A stretch of 12,079 nt of DNA from an uncultured Eubacteriales bacterium (GCA_910580045.1 CAJTXF010000013.1:20568-32646); one strand, 5' to 3'. Counted from the first letter of the stretch, positions 1 to 6,031 are shown. Notes: generated from the sequence alone by a model not told the origin. Numbers and translations are program-made.

Positions 1-242
1 ACAGTGCCCAGCACCGTGGACACTGCCGCCGCGGCCACGGCAATTATCAGCGTGTTCCGCAGGGCCTCTAAAATCAGCCTGTCCTCAAACAGCTTCTGAT
101 ACCACTTGAGGGAAAAGCCGCTGAACACGGTGCGGCTGGCAGTCTCCGTGTCATTAAAGGAGAACACAATCAGCACCAGAATGGGCGCGTATAGGAACAG
201 GAATATCAGGAAGGTATAGATTTTTCCCACAATCTTACTCAC
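1..242 (-). CDS. potC: PotC-like spermidine/putrescine ABC transporter permease (partial, N-terminal part)
   Basis: Second membrane permease of the polyamine ABC importer; it would pair with PotB in the cytoplasmic membrane and be energised by PotA. Only about 80 residues are in the window. They begin MSKIVGKIYTFLIFLFLYAP and contain a first membrane span, then FSFNDTETAS and a second hydrophobic stretch, the typical PotC N-terminus. The GTG start overlaps the potB TGA stop (GTGA, 4-bp overlap) and sits about 8 nt after a GGAGGAGGG ribosome binding site, so the two permeases are translationally coupled. An ATG at the same site is out of frame and rejected. The C-terminal part, including its EAA loop, is outside the window. 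Confidence 0.9.
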   Translation of the reverse strand, partial: MSKIVGKIYTFLIFLFLYAPILVLIVFSFNDTETASRTVFSGFSLKWYQKLFEDRLILEALRNTLIIAVAAAAVSTVLGT

Positions 243-1066
243 AGCAGCATCCCTCCTCCCGCGCTCTCCGTCTCGTCATCGAACTGGTTCATAATACCCA
301 TGCAGATTAGGATGATTACCATCAGCACCAGGGAGATGGCAGAGCCCAGGTTGGGGTTATAGGCGCTGCCCAAAAACTGCATGTCAATCAAATCGCCAAT
401 CAGCAGGTTGCCCCCGCCCCCCAGCATTTTGGAGATGATAAAGGTGCTGACAGCAGGCACGAACACCATGGTCACCCCAGAGATAATGCCCGGCATACTC
501 ATGGGCACCACCACCTTGAGGAACACCTTCCGCCCGTCCGCGCCTAAGTCCTGGGCAGCCTCAATCACGCTGGCGTCAATTTTGGTGAGCACTGAGTACA
601 GGGGCAGAATCATGTAGGGGATGTAATTATACACCATGCCCAGCACCACAGCCCCAGCAGTGTTAATCATATGCACCTGGGGCAGGCCCATGGCGGAAAG
701 CAGGGCATTGATAAGCCCATTGTCCTCCAAAAGGGTCATCCAGGCATAGGTGCGCAGCAAAAAGTTCATCCACATGGGCAGCATCACCAGCATGACCATC
801 ACGCTCTGCCGCTTGGCAGGCAGGCGGGCAATAATATAGGCCAAGGGGTAGCCCATCACCAGGGAGATGGCGGTGGCCAAAGCACCCAGCCAGATAGAGC
901 GCAGGAACACGTTGGAATACTGGCCCACACTGAGGATATTGTCCAGGGTAAAGGCCCCCGACTTGTCAGTAAAGGCGAACCAAACCACCAGCACCATGGG
1001 CAGCACAATAAAGATAGCCATCCACACCGTGTAGGGGGCACAGAGGAGCTTGGAGTTAGTCTTCAT
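239..1066 (-). CDS. potB: PotB-like spermidine/putrescine ABC transporter permease
   Basis: Inner-membrane permease of a PotABCD-type polyamine uptake system (275 aa, normal for the family). About six membrane spans are visible: residues 12-32, 58-80, 90-110, 138-160, 192-212 and 240-260. The cytoplasmic EAA loop that docks on the ATPase is seen as EAAQDLGADGRKVFLKVVVP from residue 169, with the conserved G ten residues in. The ATG is preceded by GGAGGG at a 9-nt spacing and lies inside the potA 3' end (11-bp overlap), and its own stop overlaps the potC start, so potA-potB-potC is one operon. Substrate choice (spermidine versus putrescine) depends on PotD, which is not in the window. Confidence 0.93.
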   Translation of the reverse strand: MKTNSKLLCAPYTVWMAIFIVLPMVLVVWFAFTDKSGAFTLDNILSVGQYSNVFLRSIWLGALATAISLVMGYPLAYIIARLPAKRQSVMVMLVMLPMWMNFLLRTYAWMTLLEDNGLINALLSAMGLPQVHMINTAGAVVLGMVYNYIPYMILPLYSVLTKIDASVIEAAQDLGADGRKVFLKVVVPMSMPGIISGVTMVFVPAVSTFIISKMLGGGGNLLIGDLIDMQFLGSAYNPNLGSAISLVLMVIILICMGIMNQFDDETESAGGGMLL

Positions 1067-2189
1067 TGCCTGCGCCCTCCTCTTCCCCGCCTGCCATGTC
1101 CTCCTCCATCTCGTCTGAGAAGGTGCTGTAGTCCCCGAACTGGCCAGAGTATTCGGACTTGGCCATTACATGGATGTCGTCCGGGGTCAGGGACAGGCCA
1201 ATCCGGTCCCCCACAGCCCGGCAGTCTGTGGACTGGATCATCCACTTGAAGCCTGCCACATCCACAATAATTTCATAGTGGACACCCTTAAAGGTCACGT
1301 TGGTGACCACGCCTGTGATGTGGGTGGAGTCCGCCTGGACCACGTCAATATCCTCAGGCCGGATAACCACATCCACCGGGGTGTTGGTGCCAAAGCCCTT
1401 GTCCAGACACTGGAACCTGTGCCCGGCAAACTTCACCTGATAGTCCTCCAGCATCAGCCCGTCCAGAATGTTGGACTCGCCGATAAAGTCCGCCACAAAG
1501 GCGTTCTGGGGCTCGTTGTAGATGTCTGTGGGGGAGCCAATCTGCTGGATAACGCCTCCGTCCATGACCACCACCCTGTCAGACATGGAGAGGGCCTCCT
1601 CCTGGTCATGGGTGACGAACACAAAGGTAATCCCGGTCTGCTGCTGAATCTTTTTCAGCTCCACCTGCATATCCTTGCGCAGCTTCAAATCCAGGGCAGA
1701 GAGGGGTTCGTCCAGCAGCAGGACCTTGGGCTCATTGGCCAGGGCCCTGGCCATGGCCACCCGCTGCTGCTGCCCGCCGGAGAGCTGGCCCACGCCACGG
1801 TGGGCAAAGCCAGAGAGGTTCACCATGCTGAGCATCTCATGGACTGTCTTCTTGACCTCTTTCTCTGGCTTGGACTTGAGGCGCATGCCAAAGGCAATGT
1901 TGTCGTACACGTTCAGGTGGGGGAACAGGGCATACTTCTGGAAAATGGTGTTCACCTCCCGCTTATGGGGGGGCAGCTGGGTGATGTTTTCGCCATAAAA
2001 AAAGACCTCGCCAGCGTCCGGCTTAATAAAGCCGCCGATAGTGCGCAGCACGGTGGTTTTCCCACAGCCGGAGGGACCCAGCAGGGTGATAAACTCCCCG
2101 TTGCGGATGTCCAAGTCAAACCCGGACAGCACCTGCTCGCCATCGTAAGACACAGCGATGTTCTTCAGCGAAATGATAGTGTTGTTCAT
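1056..2189 (-). CDS. potA: PotA-like polyamine ABC transporter ATP-binding protein
   Basis: ATPase that powers polyamine import. With the start chosen here (MNNTIISLKN) it has 377 aa. Visible motifs: Walker A GPSGCGKT at 38-45, Q-loop Q84, signature LSGGQ at 136-140, Walker B VLLLDE at 156-161, H-loop H194, then a TOBE-type regulatory C-terminal domain (about 240-350) and a strongly acidic tail ending EEEGAGNED. An in-frame GTG at 2243 would add 18 residues (MEGLCPASPL...) but has no ribosome binding site and no family support. The chosen ATG lies 12 nt after AAAGGAG, slightly long; an ATG at 2201 abuts the GGAG and is less likely. It is the first gene of potABC, behind an approximately 500-nt leader. 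Confidence 0.93.
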   Translation of the reverse strand: MNNTIISLKNIAVSYDGEQVLSGFDLDIRNGEFITLLGPSGCGKTTVLRTIGGFIKPDAGEVFFYGENITQLPPHKREVNTIFQKYALFPHLNVYDNIAFGMRLKSKPEKEVKKTVHEMLSMVNLSGFAHRGVGQLSGGQQQRVAMARALANEPKVLLLDEPLSALDLKLRKDMQVELKKIQQQTGITFVFVTHDQEEALSMSDRVVVMDGGVIQQIGSPTDIYNEPQNAFVADFIGESNILDGLMLEDYQVKFAGHRFQCLDKGFGTNTPVDVVIRPEDIDVVQADSTHITGVVTNVTFKGVHYEIIVDVAGFKWMIQSTDCRAVGDRIGLSLTPDDIHVMAKSEYSGQFGDYSTFSDEMEEDMAGGEEEGAGNED

Positions 2190-2698
2190 AGAACAGTGCA
2201 TCTCCTTTGCGGTCAGCGGTGACGCCGGGCAGAGCCCCTCCACACCCCGTATCCCTGCCGCCTTTTCTTGGCCGCGAGGCAGGGCCTGACGGGCTTATCC
2301 CACGCAGCGCGCGGCCTTGCGCGGCTACGTGAATTGGGTCCAGCGTCACGCTGGAATTAGTTGCGTGTCTTTCGTTATTCACAACATAACCCAGCCCGGA
2401 CGGGCATTCCGCCGCCTCCCGCAAAGGATGAAAGGATTTCCCCAGCGCCTGTTCAGCATCTGCTCGCACACAGCTTGCTTACATCTTTTCTGCCATAACA
2501 CCCAACTTTCGCCTGCCGCCATAAATGGTCTGACTGGCGGCGCTCAATTTGGGGCTCTGGGGAAAATTTGATAGTGCAATCTGTGTACGTCCATATACGA
2601 AACAGGCTCTTAGGAACATCCGGAGCAGCGGATAACCGGGCCGCTTTTATGGCCGCGCACCTCCTGCAAGCGCGGCCTTTTACAGATGCAAACGCAAT
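2190..2698 (-). ncRNA. Long structured 5' leader of potABC (candidate regulatory RNA)
   Basis: The predicted transcript start near 2698 and the potA start at 2189 leave about 500 nt without a convincing protein gene. On the minus strand several perfect or near-perfect helices are visible: 2651-2677 (8 bp, GGCCGCGC with its complement, loop holding AGGAGGT); a closing helix pairing 2682-2690 with 2575-2584 with one bulged base, enclosing that hairpin; 2515-2541 (GCCGCCA/TGGCGGC); 2340-2354 (CCAGCG/CGCTGG) nested in 2329-2334/2377-2382 (GTGAAT/ATTCAC); 2302-2330 (11 bp with a bulge); and 2253-2284 (CCCTGCC/GGCAGGG). No hairpin with a U-run is seen, so it appears continuous with potA mRNA. I do not recognise it as RNase P, tmRNA, 6S, SRP RNA, T-box or a riboswitch I know. 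Whether it regulates is inference. Confidence 0.5.
2375..2407 (-). CDS. Possible 10-codon leader peptide ORF in the potABC leader
   Basis: Within the potA leader an ATG lies 7 nt after GGGAGG, an excellent ribosome binding site, and opens a frame of ten codons reading MPVRAGLCCE followed by TAA. It ends about 185 nt before potA and overlaps one side of the GTGAAT/ATTCAC helix, so translating it would disturb the downstream fold. Leader peptides that sense a metabolite and control polyamine genes are known elsewhere (the speF leader peptide in enterobacteria), but no sequence similarity is claimed. Coding by such a short frame could be accidental. Confidence 0.35.
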   Translation of the reverse strand: MPVRAGLCCE

Positions 2699-2704
2699 GA
2701 GATA

Positions 2705-2733
2705 ACTATACGAAAAAAAGGGAGATTTGTCAA
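2705..2733 (-). promoter_or_regulatory. Promoter of potABC
   Basis: Minus-strand -35 TTGACA (2728-2733), exact 17-bp spacer with a T-rich centre, -10 TATAGT (2705-2710). Transcription would start near 2698. It is the only strong promoter between the upstream terminator and potA. Confidence 0.85.
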
Positions 2734-2801
2734 GAGCGATTTTGGGCAGGCAGGGAAAATCCAGGGCAATCTGCCTTATAGCAGCGCTCTCTCCCTTTTC
2801 C

Positions 2802-2836
2802 AAAAAGAAATCGGGCCGGCTATTTCTAGCCGACCC
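2802..2836 (-). terminator. Rho-independent terminator of the small membrane protein gene
   Basis: On the minus strand a 10-bp stem (2813-2822 with 2827-2836, one mismatch) capped by a GAAA loop is followed by GATTTCTTTTT. It lies 33 nt past the stop at 2870 and separates that gene from the potABC promoter. Confidence 0.85.
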
Positions 2837-2869
2837 AATTCGAGGTAAAATATGAAAGGACGAAAACCC

Positions 2870-3232
2870 TTATACTCGATACATTGTTGTCCGCGACGGT
2901 ATATTCCGCCGGGCTCTGCGGTTCTTCAGCCGCTCCTGCCGGGCCCGCTCTGCCCGCTTTGACCGGACATACCCTGCGTAAATCGCCAGCAGCAGCGCCA
3001 TCAGTGACAGGAATCCTGCCGCGCTGGCAATCCAGGACACCCCCACACCCGCCATTTCCGGCGCGGAGAGGGCCTCTGGCTCTGCCTGCTGTGCCTGAAG
3101 CTGCTGTATGTACTGCTCGGCTGCCGCGTCAGGTGTCACCCGGGTGGAGGCACTGAGCAGCCCCACCAAAACAAACGTCACCACCAGCACCAGCAAAAAT
3201 GTCATCACTTTTCCGAATCTCACTCGGCCCAT
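2870..3232 (-). CDS. Small membrane protein of unknown function, two predicted spans
   Basis: A 120-aa protein I do not recognise. Residues 9-28 (hydrophobic, V/L-rich) form a first span or uncleaved signal anchor. Residues 30-60 are polar with a glutamine-rich run (YIQQLQAQQAEPEA), probably outside the membrane. Residues 65-89 form a second span, followed by a very basic cytoplasmic tail (SKRAERARQERLKNRRARRN), consistent with both ends inside. The ATG follows GGGGAGG by 5 nt. It is monocistronic: own promoter at 3341-3369, a leader of about 100 nt and a terminator directly after it. Codon use resembles the neighbours. The basic tail could bind nucleic acid or phospholipid, but nothing specific is shown. 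Confidence 0.75.
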   Translation of the reverse strand: MGRVRFGKVMTFLLVLVVTFVLVGLLSASTRVTPDAAAEQYIQQLQAQQAEPEALSAPEMAGVGVSWIASAAGFLSLMALLLAIYAGYVRSKRAERARQERLKNRRARRNIPSRTTMYRV

Positions 3233-3243
3233 TTCAGCCTCCC

Positions 3244-3274
3244 CTGCCGCCAGGCTCCGCCCGGTGCGCGGCAG
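3244..3274. terminator. GC-rich hairpin next to a T-run; terminator-like on the plus strand
   Basis: CTGCCGC (3244-3250) and GCGGCAG (3268-3274) form a perfect 7-bp stem. Read on the plus strand it is followed by seven Ts (3275-3281), the form of an intrinsic terminator, although no plus-strand gene is visible upstream. Read on the minus strand it is a 5'-leader hairpin that directly abuts the GGGGAGG ribosome binding site of the 120-aa membrane protein and could limit its translation. Confidence 0.55.
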
Positions 3275-3324
3275 TTTTTTTCAGAAACATTATGTCGATT
3301 GGAAATTACATTTTGATTTCAACT

Positions 3325-3341
3325 GTTACAATTTGGTTACA
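3325..3341. promoter_or_regulatory. Candidate response-regulator box (direct repeat GTTACA-N5-GTTACA)
   Basis: Plus-strand GTTACA at 3325-3330 and 3336-3341, an 11-bp period, as in PhoB/OmpR-family binding sites. It sits immediately downstream of the -10 of the membrane protein promoter, where a bound protein would most likely repress. A further ATTACA at 3305-3310 is off phase. Functional assignment is inference. Confidence 0.35.
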
Positions 3342-3369
3342 TTATAGCGCGTCTCGCCTGAGAATGCAA
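3341..3369 (-). promoter_or_regulatory. Promoter of the 120-aa membrane protein gene
   Basis: Minus-strand -35 TTGCAT (3364-3369), 17-bp spacer, perfect -10 TATAAT (3341-3346); start near 3334. Confidence 0.8.
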
Positions 3370-3461
3370 GGGCTTTTTGAAATATTCACAATAAGTTCAT
3401 ATTTCCCCTTTGAGAATTCCCTGTGAACCGGCCAGCAAGCCCTGCCGCTATGCGTCCCCCA

Positions 3462-4076
3462 TCACCAGCCGTGCCCGCAATAGACCTTTCCCTTGGCCAG
3501 GGCACGAATCCGGGCCATGCTCTCCCGGGCGGCAGCCCTATCCTCCCAGCACCAGGATGCCCCCAGCGGGCCCAGAGATTGGGCAGCGTCCCCGGCAAAA
3601 AGCCCACCGCCCGCCAAAAGCACTCCCATAGAGCCAGCCGTGTGACCAGGCAAAGCAATAACCCGGCCAGACACGCCGTAAGGGCTCAAATCCAGCCCCT
3701 CCTCTAAAAACAAATCTGGGTGGATGGGCTCAATAAACTGGCTGCAGATGGCCCGGTTGCTCAGCGCCGCATAGATACGCCCCCAGGGGCCCTGGCCCTG
3801 AACCGGGCGCTTCTCTCCCTGAGAGAGCAAATCCCCATCAGCCCGGGCAATCGCCACAGGGCACCCCAAAGCCTGAGAGAGGAACGCCGCGTTCTGGCAG
3901 TGGTCATAGTGGCCGTGAGTTAGGAGAATCAGCCGCACACGGGCCCCTTTGCAGGCAGCAAGCACTTTCTCCCGATAGGGGGCGGCAGCAGTGTCAATAA
4001 GCACGCTGCCCTGCCGGGAGCCCACCAGGTAGGCATTGGCAAACCCACAGCGCAGGACGGTTATCTGGTCTTTCAT
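3462..4076 (-). CDS. Metallo-beta-lactamase-fold hydrolase
   Basis: A 204-aa member of the MBL-fold superfamily, shape of glyoxalase II-like or general hydrolases rather than true beta-lactamases. Metal ligands are all present: THGHYDH at 53-59 (H54, H56, D58, H59), LPGHTAG with H145, FAGD with D163, and YCGHGW with H202 at the very end. No signal peptide, so cytosolic. Substrate is unknown. The ATG chosen (MKDQITVLRC) follows GGGGGGAG by 5 nt; an upstream in-frame GTG (4097) lies within the terminator U-tract and is rejected. It begins about 25 nt after the rplL terminator hairpin and has no promoter I can see, so expression may rely on read-through. No convincing terminator follows it. Confidence 0.88.
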   Translation of the reverse strand: MKDQITVLRCGFANAYLVGSRQGSVLIDTAAAPYREKVLAACKGARVRLILLTHGHYDHCQNAAFLSQALGCPVAIARADGDLLSQGEKRPVQGQGPWGRIYAALSNRAICSQFIEPIHPDLFLEEGLDLSPYGVSGRVIALPGHTAGSMGVLLAGGGLFAGDAAQSLGPLGASWCWEDRAAARESMARIRALAKGKVYCGHGW

Positions 4077-4089
4077 GGTCTCTCCCCCC

Positions 4090-4129
4090 AAAAACACACA
4101 AAACGGGCAGGAGAATTCCCCCGCCCGTT
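4090..4129 (-). terminator. Terminator after rplJ-rplL
   Basis: Minus-strand stem AACGGGC/GCCCGTT (4102-4108 with 4123-4129) extended by an inner GGGG/CTCC helix around AATT, followed by TTTTGTGTGTTTTT. The U-tract is interrupted, so termination may be partial, leaving read-through for the hydrolase gene. Confidence 0.75.
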
Positions 4130-4147
4130 CCGGTTGTTGATATCATT

Positions 4148-4204
4148 GCAGAATTACTTCTGCGGGAGCTGAATTACTTCAACGGGAGTTGAATTTACTT
4201 CAAC
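4148..4204 (-). repeat. Three tandem 20-bp repeats forming GUAA-loop mini-hairpins at the end of rplL
   Basis: On the mRNA strand three 6-bp hairpins follow one another, separated each time by TCCC: 4188-4204 (GTTGAA/TTCAAC, loop GTAAA), 4168-4183 (GTTGAA/TTCAGC, loop GTAA) and 4148-4163 (GCAGAA/TTCTGC, loop GTAA). The first contains the last codon and stop of rplL (AAG TAA). Stem changes between copies keep pairing, including a G-U pair in copy two and a fully compensated change in copy three. GTAA is a GNRA tetraloop. They lie between the stop codon and the terminator. Confidence 0.75.
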
Positions 4205-4572
4205 TCCACCTCAGCACCAGCCTCAGTCAGCTTGGTCTTCAGAGCCTCGGCGTCGTCCTTGGAAACGCCTTCCTTCACGGTCTTGGGAGCCTCGTCAACC
4301 AGAGCCTTGGCCTCCTTCAGGCCCAGGCCAGTGGCCTCCTTCACAACCTTGATGACGTTAATCTTGTTGGCGCCAGCGGACTTCAGTACCACGTCAAACT
4401 CGGTCTTCTCCTCAGCAGCAGGAGCAGCAGCGGCAGGAGCAGCCACGGCAACAGCAGCGGGAGCTGCGGCGGACACGCCGAACTCCTCCTCCAGAGCCTT
4501 AACCAGCTCGGAGAGCTCGAGAACGGTAAGAGCCTTTACTTCTTCAATCAGGTTGGTTACTTTCTCAGACAT
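4195..4572 (-). CDS. rplL: Ribosomal protein bL12 (L7/L12)
   Basis: Stalk protein of the 50S subunit that recruits translation GTPases (125 aa, usual length). N-terminal dimerisation region at 1-32, an alanine/proline-rich hinge at 35-55 and the globular domain with TEFDVVLKSAGANKINVIKV and GLGLKEAKALVDEAP. Start MSEKVTNL follows GGAGG by 8 nt; an in-frame TTG 15 nt earlier overlaps the ribosome binding site and is rejected. Translated after rplJ from the same mRNA, 93 nt downstream. The stop codon sits inside the first of three small tandem hairpins. rpoB does not follow. Confidence 0.98.
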   Translation of the reverse strand: MSEKVTNLIEEVKALTVLELSELVKALEEEFGVSAAAPAAVAVAAPAAAAPAAEEKTEFDVVLKSAGANKINVIKVVKEATGLGLKEAKALVDEAPKTVKEGVSKDDAEALKTKLTEAGAEVELK

Positions 4573-4665
4573 GATGATATCCTCCAAATTATTTGATTAT
4601 TTTTGGTGTATAATAATGTGCATCACAGAATTTTTGCAGGCTTGTCCAAATCTGCCAAGATATAC

Positions 4666-5202
4666 TTATGCAGACTGCTTCTCTGCAATGGCGTTGAGGG
4701 CAATAACCAGGCTGCGCAGTGCACCGCTGCACACATTGGCCATACCCTGGATGGGGCCGTTCAAGCCGCCAAGCACCTGGGCAAGCAGGACCTCCTTGGG
4801 AGGCAGCGCGGCCAGGGCCTCAATTCCCGCGGCGTCCACCGCGGCTCCGTCGATAAAGCCTGCCTTCACCTTAAAAGCGGCGGTGGGGTTGGCCTTCACA
4901 TAATCGGAGAAGATTTTGGGAGCGTCAGTATATCCCTTGTCGCTGTAGGCGATGGCAGTTGCACCGTTCAGGTGCTCGTCCAGGCCATCAATGCCCGCGT
5001 CCTGGAGAGCGCGGGACAGCATGGTATTCTTCACGACCTTGTACTCACAGCCAGCCTCACGCAGCTGCTTGCGGAGCTTGGTGTCCTTGTCCACGCTGAT
5101 GCCGGTGTAGTCCACCAGCACGCCCACGTTGGCGCCCTTAAAGGCTTCCACCAGCTGCTCGACCTGCTGTTTCTTCTGCTCAAGAATTTTCTCGCTGGGC
5201 AA
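4666..5202 (-). CDS. rplJ: Ribosomal protein uL10
   Basis: Base of the ribosomal stalk; binds 23S rRNA through its N-terminal domain and L7/L12 dimers through its C-terminal helix (178 aa). Recognisable segments are LVDYTGISVDKDTKLRKQLR (about 29-48), YKVVKNTMLSRAL and the C-terminal GALRSLVIALNAIAEK helix. The start is TTG (MPSEKILEQ), 9 nt after GGAGG; no ATG fits the family N-terminus. It is autoregulated in many bacteria through a leader that binds L10(L12)4; that leader is present here together with an attenuator and a perfect promoter. Confidence 0.97.
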   Translation of the reverse strand: MPSEKILEQKKQQVEQLVEAFKGANVGVLVDYTGISVDKDTKLRKQLREAGCEYKVVKNTMLSRALQDAGIDGLDEHLNGATAIAYSDKGYTDAPKIFSDYVKANPTAAFKVKAGFIDGAAVDAAGIEALAALPPKEVLLAQVLGGLNGPIQGMANVCSGALRSLVIALNAIAEKQSA

Positions 5203-5442
5203 ATCAATTCACCTCCAATAGGTTGGGATAGGACCTGTTTTCATAACCGTGTTCAACGGTTGTGAATACAGGTTCTTGTCCAAATCAAAAAGCGCCCTTC
5301 CGGGGAAAGGCCGGGAGAGGCGCTGGAATGCAAGCAAATGAATGGGGAAATTCCCCGCTTCCACACGCTTATCTTCCCTCGGCAGGCTGGTTTCCCGTTT
5401 GAGTCCGGCAAGCCGGACGCCTGCTGTCTTTGGTTGGACAGC
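5203..5442 (-). ncRNA. L10 leader (ribosomal protein autoregulatory mRNA leader)
   Basis: The minus strand holds CCAAAGACAGCAGGC (5419-5433) and GCCTGCCGAGG (about 5377-5387), the two conserved sides of the L10(L12)4-binding kink-turn element known from Firmicute rplJ leaders (L10_leader in Rfam). A hairpin GTCCGGC/GCCGGAC lies between them. Downstream come the attenuator (5284-5324) and a second long hairpin at about 5226-5272, in which ACCTGT pairs with ACAGGT and AACCGT with ACGGTT, directly before the rplJ ribosome binding site. By family knowledge excess L10-L12 binding lowers rplJL expression. Confidence 0.88.
5284..5324 (-). terminator. Attenuator terminator in the rplJ leader
   Basis: Minus-strand AGCGCC (5319-5324) pairs with GGCGCT (5291-5296), with an inner CCGG/CCGG pairing, followed by TTTTTGATTT. 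It lies between the L10-binding element and rplJ, the position expected for transcription attenuation. Confidence 0.75.
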
Positions 5443-5448
5443 TTCCTT

Positions 5449-5477
5449 ATTATAGCACAGCGGGCGGGGGCTGTCAA
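5449..5477 (-). promoter_or_regulatory. Promoter of rplJ-rplL
   Basis: Minus-strand TTGACA (5472-5477), 17-bp spacer, TATAAT (5449-5454): a perfect consensus. It starts three bases after the stop codon of the upstream flavin-binding protein gene. Transcription would start near 5442. Confidence 0.92.
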
Positions 5478-5480
5478 GCC

Positions 5481-5963
5481 TTATTTCCCCATCATTTCCT
5501 TTGCCTGCTTTCCGGTCATATGCTCTATTTTCATTTCCAGCACGCAAAGCCTGGCCTCGCTGCCCTCTATTTCCCGGGCCCTGGCTGAGTCATCGACCTG
5601 GGGACTGTACCGGGCGGCCAGCCGGTCAACAGCTGTCAGGGCCTCCTCCCCTTCCAGCACCCGGATTACCCCAAAGGCAATCACGCTGCGGAAGTGGGTG
5701 GTAAACCGCTCCGGCACCACCTGGTCCTGGTCAATGACGCAGAAGGAGGCCTTGGGACACTGGGCAATGGCGTCCAGCTTGTGGCCGCTTTTGGCACAGT
5801 GGAAGATAAGCCGCTCCCCGTCCAGGACGTAGCTGAGGGGCACCGCGTAGGGGTAGCCCTCAGCTCCTGCCAGGGCCAGGACCCCGGAAGTGCCCCGCTC
5901 CAGAACGGCCTGGCAGGCCTCTGGGGTGAGCTGTTGGTTTTTGCGGCGCATGGGTCTAAACAT
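5481..5963 (-). CDS. Pyridoxamine 5'-phosphate oxidase-family flavin-binding protein (NimA-like)
   Basis: A 160-aa split-barrel flavoprotein of the COG3467/NimA type, probably binding FMN and reducing a small substrate; NimA relatives reduce nitroimidazoles, but many members have unknown substrates. Visible: N-terminal MFRPMRRKNQQLTPE, the barrel strand GYPYAVPLSYVLDGERLIFHCAKSG (36-60) with FHxAxxGxK for the flavin phosphate, and CVIDQDQVVPERFTTHFRSVIAFG (75-98). The start MFRP follows GGAG by 8 nt; a GTG three codons earlier overlaps the ribosome binding site. No signal peptide. No clear own promoter was found. It is set between rplA and rplJ, facing away from the plus-strand gene at 6078. 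Confidence 0.85.
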   Translation of the reverse strand: MFRPMRRKNQQLTPEACQAVLERGTSGVLALAGAEGYPYAVPLSYVLDGERLIFHCAKSGHKLDAIAQCPKASFCVIDQDQVVPERFTTHFRSVIAFGVIRVLEGEEALTAVDRLAARYSPQVDDSARAREIEGSEARLCVLEMKIEHMTGKQAKEMMGK

Positions 5964-6031
5964 AGAGGTCACTCCAATCTTTTTCTCGGGTTTCTCATTC
6001 TCTTACAGTGCTCTTACGGTTTCCCCCGCTA

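Noticed and set aside
1170..2222. 350-codon plus-strand frame antisense to potA
   Set aside because: Shadow of potA with antisense-like composition.
2116..2469. 117-codon minus-strand frame overlapping the potA start
   Set aside because: Out of frame with clearly real potA, no ribosome binding site, no family resemblance.
2244..2698. RNase P RNA, tmRNA, 6S RNA, SRP RNA or group II intron
   Set aside because: Signature sequences were looked for on both strands (for example GAGGAAAGTCC, the tmRNA 5' end, intron domain V) and none was found.
2453..2803. 116-codon open frame on the minus strand through the potA leader
   Set aside because: Its start lies in the upstream terminator region, before the potABC promoter, it has no ribosome binding site, and its sequence looks like chance coding. 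An internal start after the AGGAGGT loop would need an ATA codon.
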